IMG/VR virus record: IMGVR_UViG_3300023116_000200 | Location: 1-32,068 of that record | DNA from: a virus | Strand: one strand, 5' to 3' | Length of the DNA: 32,068 nt | The notes under the pieces: model-generated | The model's database searches: none | Told to the model about the DNA's origin: nothing | What the model saw: only the letters and a program-made list of their open reading frames with translations | Shown here: positions 23,701-29,906 of the stretch, piece by piece | Layout: the number at the start of each line of letters is the position of its first letter | How positions within the stretch are numbered: the stretch's first letter is position 1 | Translations under genes and position numbers: made by a program

Positions 23701-26609
23701 TGATTTTTAAATGTTACTAAATTCTCTGAAGTAGAAATTCCTGAAGAATTGACATTTAATTTTCTATTTGTATATCCGGATCCAGAATTTAGAACTTTTA
23801 TCTGAGATATATTATTTTTACCATTAAAGACTCTAAACTTGTGGACACCACTATTTGCTATGGTTGTAAATCCAACAGTGTTTATTCCAGAATAATAATC
23901 TGTCTCTGATTGGTATAACTTGATAGTTGAACTATTAACAATTTCTGCAAAATATGCAGATCCATTAATTAAAGTTCTTCCTTGATCTGTGTTGGATGCA
24001 CCAAAAGTTCCAATGCCAATTTCAGAATTTCCATTTTTGTTATATACGATTTTTTCACCATTTTTGAAGTTATGATTAGATAAAAATGTAATCGTCTCAT
24101 TAGTTGAATCAATACCACCACCAGATGAAGAGATATCATTTCCACTGAAAGAAACTTCTCTATATCTTTTTCTTAAGACTGGCTCCAAAACGGCACCATT
24201 GCCGTTTCCACCAGTAATAGAGATTGATATTACATTCGATATATCAAAATCGGATGGATCTACAACTACCGATTTGACAGATCCAGAAACAACAGGTTGA
24301 ATATATGCAGTTGTACCGGCAGATGGTGTAGATACCTCTATAGTTGGTGGGTTGATAACATCATAATTTGAACCAGAATTAAAGACTGTTACTTCATTAA
24401 GTGGACCATAGTATATTTTATTATCGGATTTATAATTAAATATTTCAACACCATTAACCATCATACCGATTGGTCCAACCTCAGTCTCGTCAATTCCAGA
24501 ATCTAATAGATTTTTTTCTGAAGGAAACTTTCTAAAAATACTTTGTGGTTCAATCGATAAATTTCTATCTGAAGATAACGTAAATCTGTGATATCCAGAA
24601 TTTGATGTTGGCACCCCAAATTCTAGATAATCATCAATGTCAATGAACGACCTTGATGAATAAAGTCTAATCTGATTTCCACCACCTACAACTCTAACAT
24701 AGTAAATTCCTTCCTCAATGCCAAATAATGGTGCTAATTCTGGTTGGTAATAGACTTCATCACCAGTTAGTAAATTTACATTTGAATTAAAAGAAATTAT
24801 GGAATATTTTGATGTATTGCTATTATATCCCTGAAGAGTAATATTTGCTTCTGCAGTATCAATCTGCTCGGAAATTAATTTTTCATTTATTTGATATGAT
24901 GGTAATGAATTTGATGCAACATAATAAAATTCATTACCATCATTATAAGTGTTTTGTATATCTGATAGTACTAAATTATTTCCAAACTTAATATTTTGAT
25001 TTGAACTAGATGCTGTTTTTACAACTCTTCTTAAATCATAATATCCACTTAGTGTGGATAAATCAAATCCACTAAGATTATCTAAAGTAACTTCTCTCTT
25101 TGTGTAGTTGATATTACTGACTATTGCGCCACTAAAAATTGGTGTTTGTGTCTTTGAACCGACTATCTCGACAGTATCACCAACTTTTAATGAAGTTTTA
25201 TTTGGATTTCCTTTTAGAGTATATGTTGATGCTGTTTGTGCAGAATCAATGGCAAATCTTGAGCTGGTATTGTAAATCCATGAATTAAAGAACTTTTCTT
25301 TAATTCCATCACCATTAAATATTTTTTCACCAACATTTCTTACAAAAATTTCTTCTCCCTCAATTGCAGAAGAAATATCAGACTTAGTTTCAAAAGATGA
25401 CAGAGATCCGGTAATTTTAAATTCTACCTTCTTTGAAGTATCGCCATTTTCGTATCCAAAATAGATATCATCCGAAAATATGTCTGATGCTACAGTTATC
25501 TCATTTTCAATTCCAAGACAACCAAAGAATTGATTGATATTTTTACTAGAATATGTAATTACATTATTATTTGCTAGTAAAGTTCCTGTTTGTGCAAATC
25601 CAATAGTTGAATCTACCGTGATAATAGACGAACCAGCAGAAACTGTTGTTAAATTTTTAGTATTTGGTGTAATTTTAAAAGTTCCATTAATAAGATCATC
25701 ATCACTAAATCCAACAAATAGACCAACCTTATAATAAGTTTGAGCGTAACCAACCTGTCTGTTTCTTGTGAATATCTCAACTTCTGAGACAGAACCATTT
25801 GTATTGAGATCTTTTGATTTTACTATAGTTTGTCCAACTAATTTATTTGGATCCCCAGAAATTGGTTCTATAATTATAACTTCTCTTCTTAAGAAGTTTG
25901 CTGAGGATGGTTTTAGTAAGAATCCTTCTAAATCAACTATCTTTGGCGTTACACCATATAAAACATTAAAAAGAATTCTAAAGGACTCTTCTGTTCCTTT
26001 TGACTCGTAGAAACTTCTAGATTCTTTTATAAAGTTGCCAACATTTAAGTTGGATACAAAATCAACATCCTCCAACCCAGGAGTTAGTGAATATTTTAGT
26101 TTTTTATAAAATTCTTTTAAAAATAGGGAACTTAAATTTTCTACTCTAGAGTTTGACTCATGACTTGCGCTAGAGGTAGAAGAAAATTGTAATTCATTTT
26201 GATTTGAATCGGATCTATATGATGTAATACCACTAAATCCACGAACACAACCAGTAAAACTATTCGGAGTTATTCCAGTATATGTGATAATTTCATTATC
26301 AATCTTTAATAAACCATATTGTGTAGGGAATCCCTTTGTGGAATTTACACTTATGACATCATCGGTTTCGGTTATTTGACTTTGTAGTTCTGTAAATCCA
26401 ACTATTACATCTGGAGTTAGATTATCTAATTTTAAATATTGATCTAAATTTTCACTAATATCTACAGGACCACTCTGATATTCCTGAGAAATATAGTATT
26501 GCTTTAAAAAATCAACTGCCTTTGGACTTTCAGATAATATAAACTCAGGTAGTTGATTTTCAATAATCTGCTGTACTTTAACTCTAGTCTCAAAACCCGT
26601 TGTTATCAT
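14706..26609 (-). CDS. 7: Giant gp7-like baseplate wedge protein (3967 aa) with YHYH-type domain
   Basis: Position between gp6 and gp8 and the N-terminus (VKVQQIIENQLPEFILSESP, KAVDFLKQYYISQEYQSG) identify the cyanophage gp7 counterpart. T4 gp7 is 1032 residues and nucleates wedge assembly, so this protein is almost four times longer. An N-terminal module has NEIITYTGI and VRGFSG (about 77-130). Residues 130-240 contain FLKEFYKKLKYSLTPGLEDV and RSFYESKGTEESFRILFNVL, probably the conserved gp7 core. The rest is a long chain of beta modules: GxGY units, 'HxFxxG' units and 'DGVIQ'-type segments. Residues about 1225-1340 form a YHYH-type domain. The frame is open over 11.9 kb with no sign of frameshift. 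An AGAGGA Shine-Dalgarno within the gp6 end precedes the ATG. Functions of the added regions are unknown. Confidence 0.88.
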   Translation of the reverse strand: MITTGFETRVKVQQIIENQLPEFILSESPKAVDFLKQYYISQEYQSGPVDISENLDQYLKLDNLTPDVIVGFTELQSQITETDDVISVNSTKGFPTQYGLLKIDNEIITYTGITPNSFTGCVRGFSGITSYRSDSNQNELQFSSTSSASHESNSRVENLSSLFLKEFYKKLKYSLTPGLEDVDFVSNLNVGNFIKESRSFYESKGTEESFRILFNVLYGVTPKIVDLEGFLLKPSSANFLRREVIIIEPISGDPNKLVGQTIVKSKDLNTNGSVSEVEIFTRNRQVGYAQTYYKVGLFVGFSDDDLINGTFKITPNTKNLTTVSAGSSIITVDSTIGFAQTGTLLANNNVITYSSKNINQFFGCLGIENEITVASDIFSDDIYFGYENGDTSKKVEFKITGSLSSFETKSDISSAIEGEEIFVRNVGEKIFNGDGIKEKFFNSWIYNTSSRFAIDSAQTASTYTLKGNPNKTSLKVGDTVEIVGSKTQTPIFSGAIVSNINYTKREVTLDNLSGFDLSTLSGYYDLRRVVKTASSSNQNIKFGNNLVLSDIQNTYNDGNEFYYVASNSLPSYQINEKLISEQIDTAEANITLQGYNSNTSKYSIISFNSNVNLLTGDEVYYQPELAPLFGIEEGIYYVRVVGGGNQIRLYSSRSFIDIDDYLEFGVPTSNSGYHRFTLSSDRNLSIEPQSIFRKFPSEKNLLDSGIDETEVGPIGMMVNGVEIFNYKSDNKIYYGPLNEVTVFNSGSNYDVINPPTIEVSTPSAGTTAYIQPVVSGSVKSVVVDPSDFDISNVISISITGGNGNGAVLEPVLRKRYREVSFSGNDISSSGGGIDSTNETITFLSNHNFKNGEKIVYNKNGNSEIGIGTFGASNTDQGRTLINGSAYFAEIVNSSTIKLYQSETDYYSGINTVGFTTIANSGVHKFRVFNGKNNISQIKVLNSGSGYTNRKLNVNSSGISTSENLVTFKNHNFKSGELVNYSSDGTVITGLSTSNQYYILKENNDSFRLANAGVGGTISSNYISKNYVKFESPGTGYHTFSYPDITLNINVSYGSSIVGVITATPVIRGEIVDAYLYDSGTGYGSTVLNLHKRPAITIKNGKSAELRPLITAGSIERVSILARGTEYNAAPDLIVRGDGTGAVLRAVVSNGSITDVVVINSGSGYTDNTYISVVPPGSGAVLDVNVRSLTVNNHSRFGDEILHPSGSGLQYGLVGYSTQIGNSILIDDGSKHSPIVGWAYDGNPIYGPYGYSDPENINSDPVLIRTGYELLPSRVINRPPSFNSGFFVEDYSYTSTGNLDDHNGRYCKTPEFPNGVYAYFCGITTNLLTNSLVPSFPYFVGNTFKSKYIAENKKLNQAFDFESSNLMRNTYPYSVSEQDINNDFIPESYEIVSQRTRIDSVTQGSVDSLSIISSGEDYKIGDIANFNDDGTGGGGLTASVSSLEGKNIINLVTETETYEDVVVVWKNKNQLEIKTTSNHTLVDGENITISGLSTFVPGLSKTHKIGVTTDTTYLIKEVSSNAISGVVTDIYVSRNLNNISVGSTIGIGTEVLSVLNIFDQEKVLRVKRGVTGAAHTISTAVLSKPSEFTINLPSNYFDSKVNDRIYFNPVNSVGIGSTTGAGSQINYFIGDVAKVVSVPTQSIYIPNHPFKTNQQVTFYTNGASTISVGATSLATPFALPVSGTSQTLYVINKSKDYIGLTTLVGLTTNTDGLFFFSNGSNSYEYYLETNYNQLTAKVEKINTTVSLSTDHQLKRNDKIRFNITPSETVGIGTSTHVRVKYNSSIERVLVDTVGFGSESINVDSNKINITNHGYLTGDILFYDSSDLISSGLNTGRYYVYRVDENNIQLVTTEYNLKLDPPSVVSIASTGGSGQELSYISPRIECVKGNSLKFDLSDSSLNGFEFKIYTNNTFSSEFVSIGETSNFTISGVGTVGVSSEAHLTLNYSSSIPSPLFYNVEKSGYISTSDKTVKNDSSIHFVDSKYGGIDYPITSVGSTTFTVSLSRNPEKRNYDQTNCSNLKYTTTSLNEKGGVHKLSILSGGVNYKKTPSFVDITSVDGKNASITPNSNTIGRIKNTTILDQGFSYSSDLTLRPEAYISPQIKLKNSSEISSVFVRDGGKNLTAAPQIVIVNSETRKIIDEGLLQPVLATGSITQVDIVRTPKGLPFGNTELFAVDNTNGIGINTIASSSSGLVTCYISTPVFGYTNPPFAEGDRIYVEGIENIPSTGNGLNSSDNGFNFFTVTKYQNTNPATVEFNVSGFTTNPGLAKTNQGLYASIINYANYPKFEVTNKYSSFSEGEKLLTFNGFNFELRDLIVTEYGDDYLKVYGSYSLQKDEIVKGQYSGTLATISSIKENKGTFKIDYSLRKDYDWSNNIGKLNVDYQVLPDNDYYQNLSYSVKSPVSYEDLSNPVNRLLHTSGLKNFADTEIQNSVNVGTSRTATSNSVIVRDILEEKRVDTINFYDNVLDIDVSTDGKKSKYLKLENKVLADYIRCDTNRVVRIDDFSPQFRNQSNITEDYVDVVSYDNTYSEFLIQLVDPNGNDRQLTELVVLNSSSDSITLEKTSLHSTEQEVANIESYLDVFGNLSIRVTPEDKFDTDYDIKVLSSSFNSILGGIGTQSVGFVNLTGANALVGSGITETLVGFATDTINSVLAKFQAYNQLTGDMDYAEFEITHDGENSYVSEVYSNNKVGPISGFIGTFGINVDSGLLSIKYTNNSTTDTLVRGKIVGFGTTSVGTGTYRFKTSSQPDGSERSVRFESNNSIASSSSTILSLDKTIVSSVKSLVRVSYGETTSIHQVMLVHDNIDVYTTQYPFLSIGSTCGMGTFSGNYSGSNVNLVFHPDSEISGSYEIQSLDKIFYSETDTVNVPPDLNYGPVTEEVELAFYNSRNGDRSNKLDFELNYEGTPIFAKRFNPSDSNVLNLATGTFTIKDHFFSTGERLNYRPDSSIIGVGFTSVGIGSTATEISGGVGIGTTDVLPSSVYAIKVTNDEFRLATTPQYAAAGIGVTFTSVGTGNYHQLEMHKRIEKVVLSVDGVIQYPIAFNPLGYSLVDNGGQVSSGSTYISVSGIASIRPADILKIDDEYVKVIAVGFGTTSTGPIDNVGVTTLVNISRGFVGSSATSHLDSTSFQIYRGSYNIAGSKLFFTEPPKGGADNGINLSNLREAFSSFNGRVFLKKDYSSNVIYDDISDQFTGIGRTFTLTSSGLNTTGISTGSGILLINDVFQTPTTDNNAGNDYELNDEVGITSVTFAGITSSNGQVVIDPVYIEQNQLPRGGYIISLGSTNGLGYAPLVGASVTAFIDGSGSITAVGIGSTDINGSGYAGPVSVAVTSPTGYGADISAIVGAGGSLSFTVDNPGTGYAESNTFVSVSAPSYENMPVTGVSRLGIGTTSETGTGLLLSLEVGASSTTGIGSTLFEVKSFNITRPGYGFRNGDVFKPIGLVTDRNLSEPISGFELTVIETFTDSFSAWQFGELDYIDSIANLQDGKRTRFPLYYNSQLISFQKDSENVDSADIDLNALLIIFVNGVIQDPGVNYNFDGGTSFSFSEAPEETDNVSIFFYRGTRGVDSDIIDVNETIKIGDVVQVLKNANADTVTQNPRTVVGITSSDVMETNLYNGPGIDENQYKPLSWSKQKADKIIGNEFVSKSRDSIETQVYPTAKIIKNVSDSSNEIFVDDAYFFNYEENESAIVIDSFNLLMVDSVDPVSAAVTAVISTGGTVQSIDIINAGSGYTGSSVDIKISSPPHIKVGVGTTATATISIVNGSLSGTANITNPGLGYTIPPKAIVEFPAPNYENIGNVSTVEGFSGIITGIGTTVGTGGHGLGLKLFLNASFFTGLSVNYPICVVDTKVGHGVTSVDSGDASIVSIGTTFLDNIYYIHDISVSGGNAEILTNIRTDTSTVGIAITGSSTEPLGRFSWGRLSGMERSTSPISIGVTGLTFNSGLTTFPTIQRRGFGLRNTGSLRKDL
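22590..22937 (-). other. YHYH-type domain with YAYF in place of YHYH
   Basis: Residues about 1225-1340 of the gp7-like protein contain GWAYDGNPIYGPYGY (D1240 to Y1250), LDDHNGRYCKTPEFPNG (1298-1314), then YAYF at 1316-1319 and a SFPYFVG stretch. The order DGxPIYGPYGY, LDxxNGR, TPEFPxG, YxYx, PYxxG is that of the YHYH protein family. The histidines of the name-giving motif are replaced by Ala and Phe. The one remaining His nearby is H1301. Domain limits are approximate. Confidence 0.72.
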
Positions 26610-26610
26610 A

Positions 26611-28512
26611 TTATCCTCTTGTTAATTCTCCGTTTGTATAGCTTGAAGTAACCTTAAATCCAACTCCAGATATCTGCTCACCAGAAGTAATAGTATCTTT
26701 TATCATATTTATTGAACTATTCGAAATGTCAAAATTCAAATAAAGATCCTTTAATCCAATAACATCATTTGATTCTGGGAAAGCCTGAATTTCAATAATA
26801 TTGTTTGGTTTATCAGTTGAGGTAATGTTTATAGTTCCTATTATTATCTCACCTTTTACATAATCTACTGTTCCTGCAGATTTAACAACAACTACATTTT
26901 TATCATTTTCCAAATCTCTTCTAACTACAGAGATAACACCAGTCAAACCATCAGCATTTGGAGTATCTGTAAAATATACCGTCTGAGATGAACCAGAAAT
27001 TTTAAATCCAGTGGTCTTAATATTCATCCCCTTTGGATTTACATGGAATCTATTACCATAACACAATTCATACTGAGCAAATTGATTTGTTAGTGCCTTT
27101 AAGTTCCTCCTAATTCTAACTTTTGTAATATTAGATGTTATTGCAGTATCAATACCATCAATCACACCTAAAACTTTACTATACTTGAATCTACCACCAA
27201 ACTTGTTAATATCTCTAGATTCTCCATACACTTCTAAACCATTAATAACTTTGGTTTTCAAATCATTAACATTAGTAACTTGTGATGAATTATAATAAAT
27301 TGAAGAATCTAATTCAACATACAATAACTTCAAATCAAGTATTTTTTGATTAATTCCTGTCAGAGAATAATTTTTTAGATTTGAAAGAATTTGTTGTTTA
27401 TCAAAATCAGATACAAATTCTCCATTTTTTGGTTTAATGGTAATAAAAACGGTTCCAAATTGTGGTGGATCTAGTTCTTCTCCACCAACTACAGAAACAC
27501 TTTCTGTGTTTGGATAAATTGATTGTATAATCGATTCGTAGTCCCTTCCAGTAACCGCTCTATACTGTGCAGAGTACAGTCTAGGGGCAAAGTACTTAAT
27601 AGAATCTATAGATTCAATGTCGCCGCCGTTAGATGCCGCAGAGATCGTTGTTATTGTTGGGGTTGTGTTTGGAACAACAACATCATTAGCATCCAATCCT
27701 CTCAAACTACCAGAAAAGGAGAATTGTGATGGTCCATTACCATCTTTTCCGTCGGTTATAATATAGGTAACTGTTATAATAGTACCATCTTCCAACTTTT
27801 TACCAAAAATACCATCGCCAAATAGAAGTTCATACTTCTCATCTTGAACTTCTTGAATTAAATATGTCTCCGAATCTGACTTTACGTTTAAGATGTTATC
27901 AACTTTTTGGTATTGAGGTCCTAGACCAACGTCAGAAAGACCTTTTACATATACGACAATAGTTGAAGTATCAATAAATGAATTATCAAGCAAGAATCTC
28001 TGGTCTAGTGACCCATCAACAACAAATTGCTTGCTTAAAAATGTTCCTTGATATACACTAATTGGATTTTGAGATGTTCCAAAACTAGCAACACCATTAA
28101 CAACTGTTGTTGTTATATTTTCTGGAACAGAAAATACATAAGAAGTGTTATCAACAGCACCAACGCACACTAGACCCGCTTGTAAAGTTACTGTTGGGTT
28201 TGATGTGGTAGTTTGCACATTAAATGCGATAGATGCCTTAGAGGCGGTTCTAGAGCGAGGTACGTATCCTATGTTTCTCGCCAAAGAAACCACATTTTCT
28301 CTAAGTGTTGCTGAGTCCAGAAAAGACTCATTAACAATCATATTAGAGTTGAATGCAGTTATATAAGTATTATACGCTAACGTATCAATTAAGACTGAGA
28401 AATTAGATCCTTCAAAGTCAAAATCCGTGAATGTTGAATTAGCACGGAGATAATCTTTGATAGATTCTCTTATTTGATCAAAGTCTAAGTTAGAAAACTT
28501 GGTAAAAGGCAT
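26611..28512 (-). CDS. 6: Baseplate wedge protein gp6 (Baseplate J-like)
   Basis: The 633-residue length is close to T4 gp6 (660). The N-terminal region has the strongly conserved signature FDFEGSNFSVLIDTLAYNTY, then NMIVNESFLDSATLRENVVS, LARNIGYVPRS and ASIAFNV. The middle contains EKYELLFGDGIFGKKLEDG and APRLYSAQYRAVTGRDYESI, followed by FGTVFITIKP, typical of Baseplate J-like proteins. In T4, gp6 dimers form the inner iris that links neighbouring wedges through gp7 and gp53 contacts. It follows gp25 by one base and precedes gp7 by one base, the same order as in other cyanomyoviruses. No large insertion is apparent, in contrast to gp7, gp8 and gp14. Confidence 0.95.
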   Translation of the reverse strand: MPFTKFSNLDFDQIRESIKDYLRANSTFTDFDFEGSNFSVLIDTLAYNTYITAFNSNMIVNESFLDSATLRENVVSLARNIGYVPRSRTASKASIAFNVQTTTSNPTVTLQAGLVCVGAVDNTSYVFSVPENITTTVVNGVASFGTSQNPISVYQGTFLSKQFVVDGSLDQRFLLDNSFIDTSTIVVYVKGLSDVGLGPQYQKVDNILNVKSDSETYLIQEVQDEKYELLFGDGIFGKKLEDGTIITVTYIITDGKDGNGPSQFSFSGSLRGLDANDVVVPNTTPTITTISAASNGGDIESIDSIKYFAPRLYSAQYRAVTGRDYESIIQSIYPNTESVSVVGGEELDPPQFGTVFITIKPKNGEFVSDFDKQQILSNLKNYSLTGINQKILDLKLLYVELDSSIYYNSSQVTNVNDLKTKVINGLEVYGESRDINKFGGRFKYSKVLGVIDGIDTAITSNITKVRIRRNLKALTNQFAQYELCYGNRFHVNPKGMNIKTTGFKISGSSQTVYFTDTPNADGLTGVISVVRRDLENDKNVVVVKSAGTVDYVKGEIIIGTINITSTDKPNNIIEIQAFPESNDVIGLKDLYLNFDISNSSINMIKDTITSGEQISGVGFKVTSSYTNGELTRG

Positions 28513-28513
28513 T

Positions 28514-28915
28514 TTATCTTGTTGCCTCTAATATGAATGTGAACTCCTGGGTTGGAAACTCCTGTCCTACGATGTCAAAGATGATTGTCGCTTCAAATTC
28601 ATTAGTATCAGGTCTTGGAATAACCTCAACCTGTACATTTTCGACTCTTGGTTCAAAATTTTCTATTGTAATCTCAATTTGTCTCTGAATAATAGAAGCA
28701 GTACCATAATCAACAAAGTCAAACAAACTTGAACGAACCTCTGACCCTAAAAGTGAGTTAAAAAACCTTTCCGTTGGAATGGTTTCTACAAGATTCCTTA
28801 CGGATCTCTTGATTGCATTCTCATTTTTAAGGATTGTCATGTCCTTTGTCACCGGATGGGGATCAAAGGATAAACTAATATCTTTAAATGATCTAGATAT
28901 CCTTTGAATTGCCAT
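28514..28915 (-). CDS. 25: Baseplate wedge protein gp25
   Basis: At 133 residues this matches T4 gp25 (132). Recognisable features are AIKRSVRNLVETIPTERFFN at 34-53, GSEVRSSLFDF at 57-67, IQRQIEITIENFEPRVENVQ at 76-95 and VEVIPR, aligning with T4 SLRSIKNSL, SAVRNYEPRI and NVIP. gp25 is a gpW/gp25 lysozyme-like-fold protein of the baseplate inner ring that initiates sheath polymerisation. It is the first gene of the compact gp25-gp6-gp7-gp8 run and has a CATAAATA late-promoter-like core 24 bases upstream. No clear Shine-Dalgarno precedes the ATG. Confidence 0.94.
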   Translation of the reverse strand: MAIQRISRSFKDISLSFDPHPVTKDMTILKNENAIKRSVRNLVETIPTERFFNSLLGSEVRSSLFDFVDYGTASIIQRQIEITIENFEPRVENVQVEVIPRPDTNEFEATIIFDIVGQEFPTQEFTFILEATR

Positions 28916-28938
28916 CTGAACGAGAGTTTTCTTGCCTT

Positions 28939-28946
28939 TATTTATG
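28939..28946 (-). promoter_or_regulatory. Probable late promoter core CATAAATA upstream of gp25
   Basis: The minus strand reads AGCATAAATAAAGGCAAG, one base from the T4 late consensus at its first position. It lies 24 bases before the gp25 ATG, at a spacing similar to the exact TATAAATA site before gp8. It overlaps the stop region of the 72-residue gene upstream. It would serve the gp25-gp6-gp7 run. Confidence 0.55.
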
Positions 28947-28947
28947 C

Positions 28948-29166
28948 TTACTCATGCCATCTTTCAACAAAATCATCAAATCCGTGGGGTCCACCACATG
29001 GACGTTCTAGACGATCGTCTGGAATTGGGTAGAGTTCTTCGTTTTGAGTGATTTTTCTTTGTTTTGCTGCTTTTCTAAGGTATTTTTCACTTTCTACTTC
29101 TGTAATAAGGGTCATTCCATTCTCTATGAACAGATTTCCCTTGTCAACTTCGTGATGGTTTCCCAT
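28948..29166 (-). CDS. Conserved hypothetical protein (72 aa)
   Basis: The protein has a charged N-terminus (GNHHEVDKGNLFIENGMTLI), a basic helix KYLRKAAKQRK, and an acidic C-terminus with RLERPCGGPHGFDDFVERWH. I do not recognise a named family. A good AGGAG Shine-Dalgarno lies five bases before the ATG, partly within a stem-loop at 29175-29192. It precedes gp25 and follows the 218-residue gene. The aromatic GPHGFDDFVERW end looks like a conserved binding surface, but no role can be assigned. Confidence 0.75.
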   Translation of the reverse strand: MGNHHEVDKGNLFIENGMTLITEVESEKYLRKAAKQRKITQNEELYPIPDDRLERPCGGPHGFDDFVERWHE

Positions 29167-29174
29167 TTTAGCTC

Positions 29175-29192
29175 CTGTTTCGTTAAAAACAG
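29175..29192 (-). promoter_or_regulatory. Stem-loop overlapping the Shine-Dalgarno of the 72-aa gene
   Basis: On the minus strand CTGTTT pairs with AAACAG around a TTAACG loop. The 3' arm ends in the AG that begins the AGGAG Shine-Dalgarno (29172-29176), five bases from the ATG. It could modulate initiation. It has no U-tract and is not a terminator on this strand. Confidence 0.4.
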
Positions 29193-29222
29193 AACTTTTA
29201 GAGGGGTTGCTATCCCTTATCT

Positions 29223-29879
29223 CTATTTATTTTCACGTTCTTGGGCAGTTTTCCAGTGATATTCATCCTCATTTCCCATCCCAAGACGATCATAACCACA
29301 CTCTACCTGATACCATTGGGTTGAAACCTTAAAGTCAGGCATTTTTGGTTCTTTTGGAGTCAAACTATTATCAAAAATGCGTAATCTGTTGTTTGGATAC
29401 AGTGCATATTGTCCATTATTGAGTTCAATTAGGTTATGTGACTTGTGTTCTGCTGGATTTTCACTCGTTGCCCAGTCAACCATGTCTGGATCGCGGTGAT
29501 AATTGTCTATTGTGCAGACATAAGTGCCTTTTTGAATGCCGTGATCACGTGTATAGCACTCAAAATCCATACTTCCAATGAATTTCTTGTCAATACTTAC
29601 CACACCATAGTCCATACAGTTCCAAAACTGTAGATTTGGAAGATCCATATCAGGATCTGGTGTTTCTGGTGATGAAACAAACGCACTGATGGGCAATTTA
29701 TCATACATTGCCGCATATTCAGGCAAATATGTCTCAAAATAAAAAGCGCGTCCAGGAATCGACTTTGCCGAAACCCAAACGCCCTTTACAAATTCACCAT
29801 GTCCGCTTTGATGATCTGTTAGATACTCTTTACGAACCCATACTTCAAGTGAGGGTAAGTTCGTAATTAAACAAGACAT
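29223..29879 (-). CDS. Conserved hypothetical cyanophage protein (218 aa)
   Basis: The protein is rich in Trp, Tyr and Cys, with no signal peptide or membrane segment. Recognisable stretches are LEVWVRKEYLTDHQSGHGEF near the N-terminus, GRAFYFETYLPEYAAMYDKL at about 43-62, LQFWNCMDYGVVSI at about 83-96 and QWYQVECGYDRLGMGNEDEY near the C-terminus. I recall such sequences upstream of gp25 in marine T4-like phages but know of no function. Placement among late genes favours a virion or assembly role. Upstream, a weak GTTAAATA (29904-29911) is the only late-promoter-like sequence. The start chosen is the first ATG of the frame, which follows the 45-residue gene by 27 bases. Confidence 0.78.
   Translation of the reverse strand: MSCLITNLPSLEVWVRKEYLTDHQSGHGEFVKGVWVSAKSIPGRAFYFETYLPEYAAMYDKLPISAFVSSPETPDPDMDLPNLQFWNCMDYGVVSIDKKFIGSMDFECYTRDHGIQKGTYVCTIDNYHRDPDMVDWATSENPAEHKSHNLIELNNGQYALYPNNRLRIFDNSLTPKEPKMPDFKVSTQWYQVECGYDRLGMGNEDEYHWKTAQERENK
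29224..29231 (-). promoter_or_regulatory. Possible late promoter core AATAAATA
   Basis: The minus strand reads GAAAATAAATAGAGATAAG at the stop of the 218-residue gene, 58 bases before the 72-residue gene. It matches the late core except at the first base. AT-rich chance matches occur elsewhere inside genes, so this is tentative. Confidence 0.35.
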
Positions 29880-29906
29880 GTGACAAATTTACTATTCTGT
29901 TGTTAT

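Noticed and set aside
26701-26720. AATAAATA inside gp6 and a similar match near 13210 inside gp8
   Set aside because: They are intragenic near-matches to the late core with no gene start within reach; expected by chance in this base composition.
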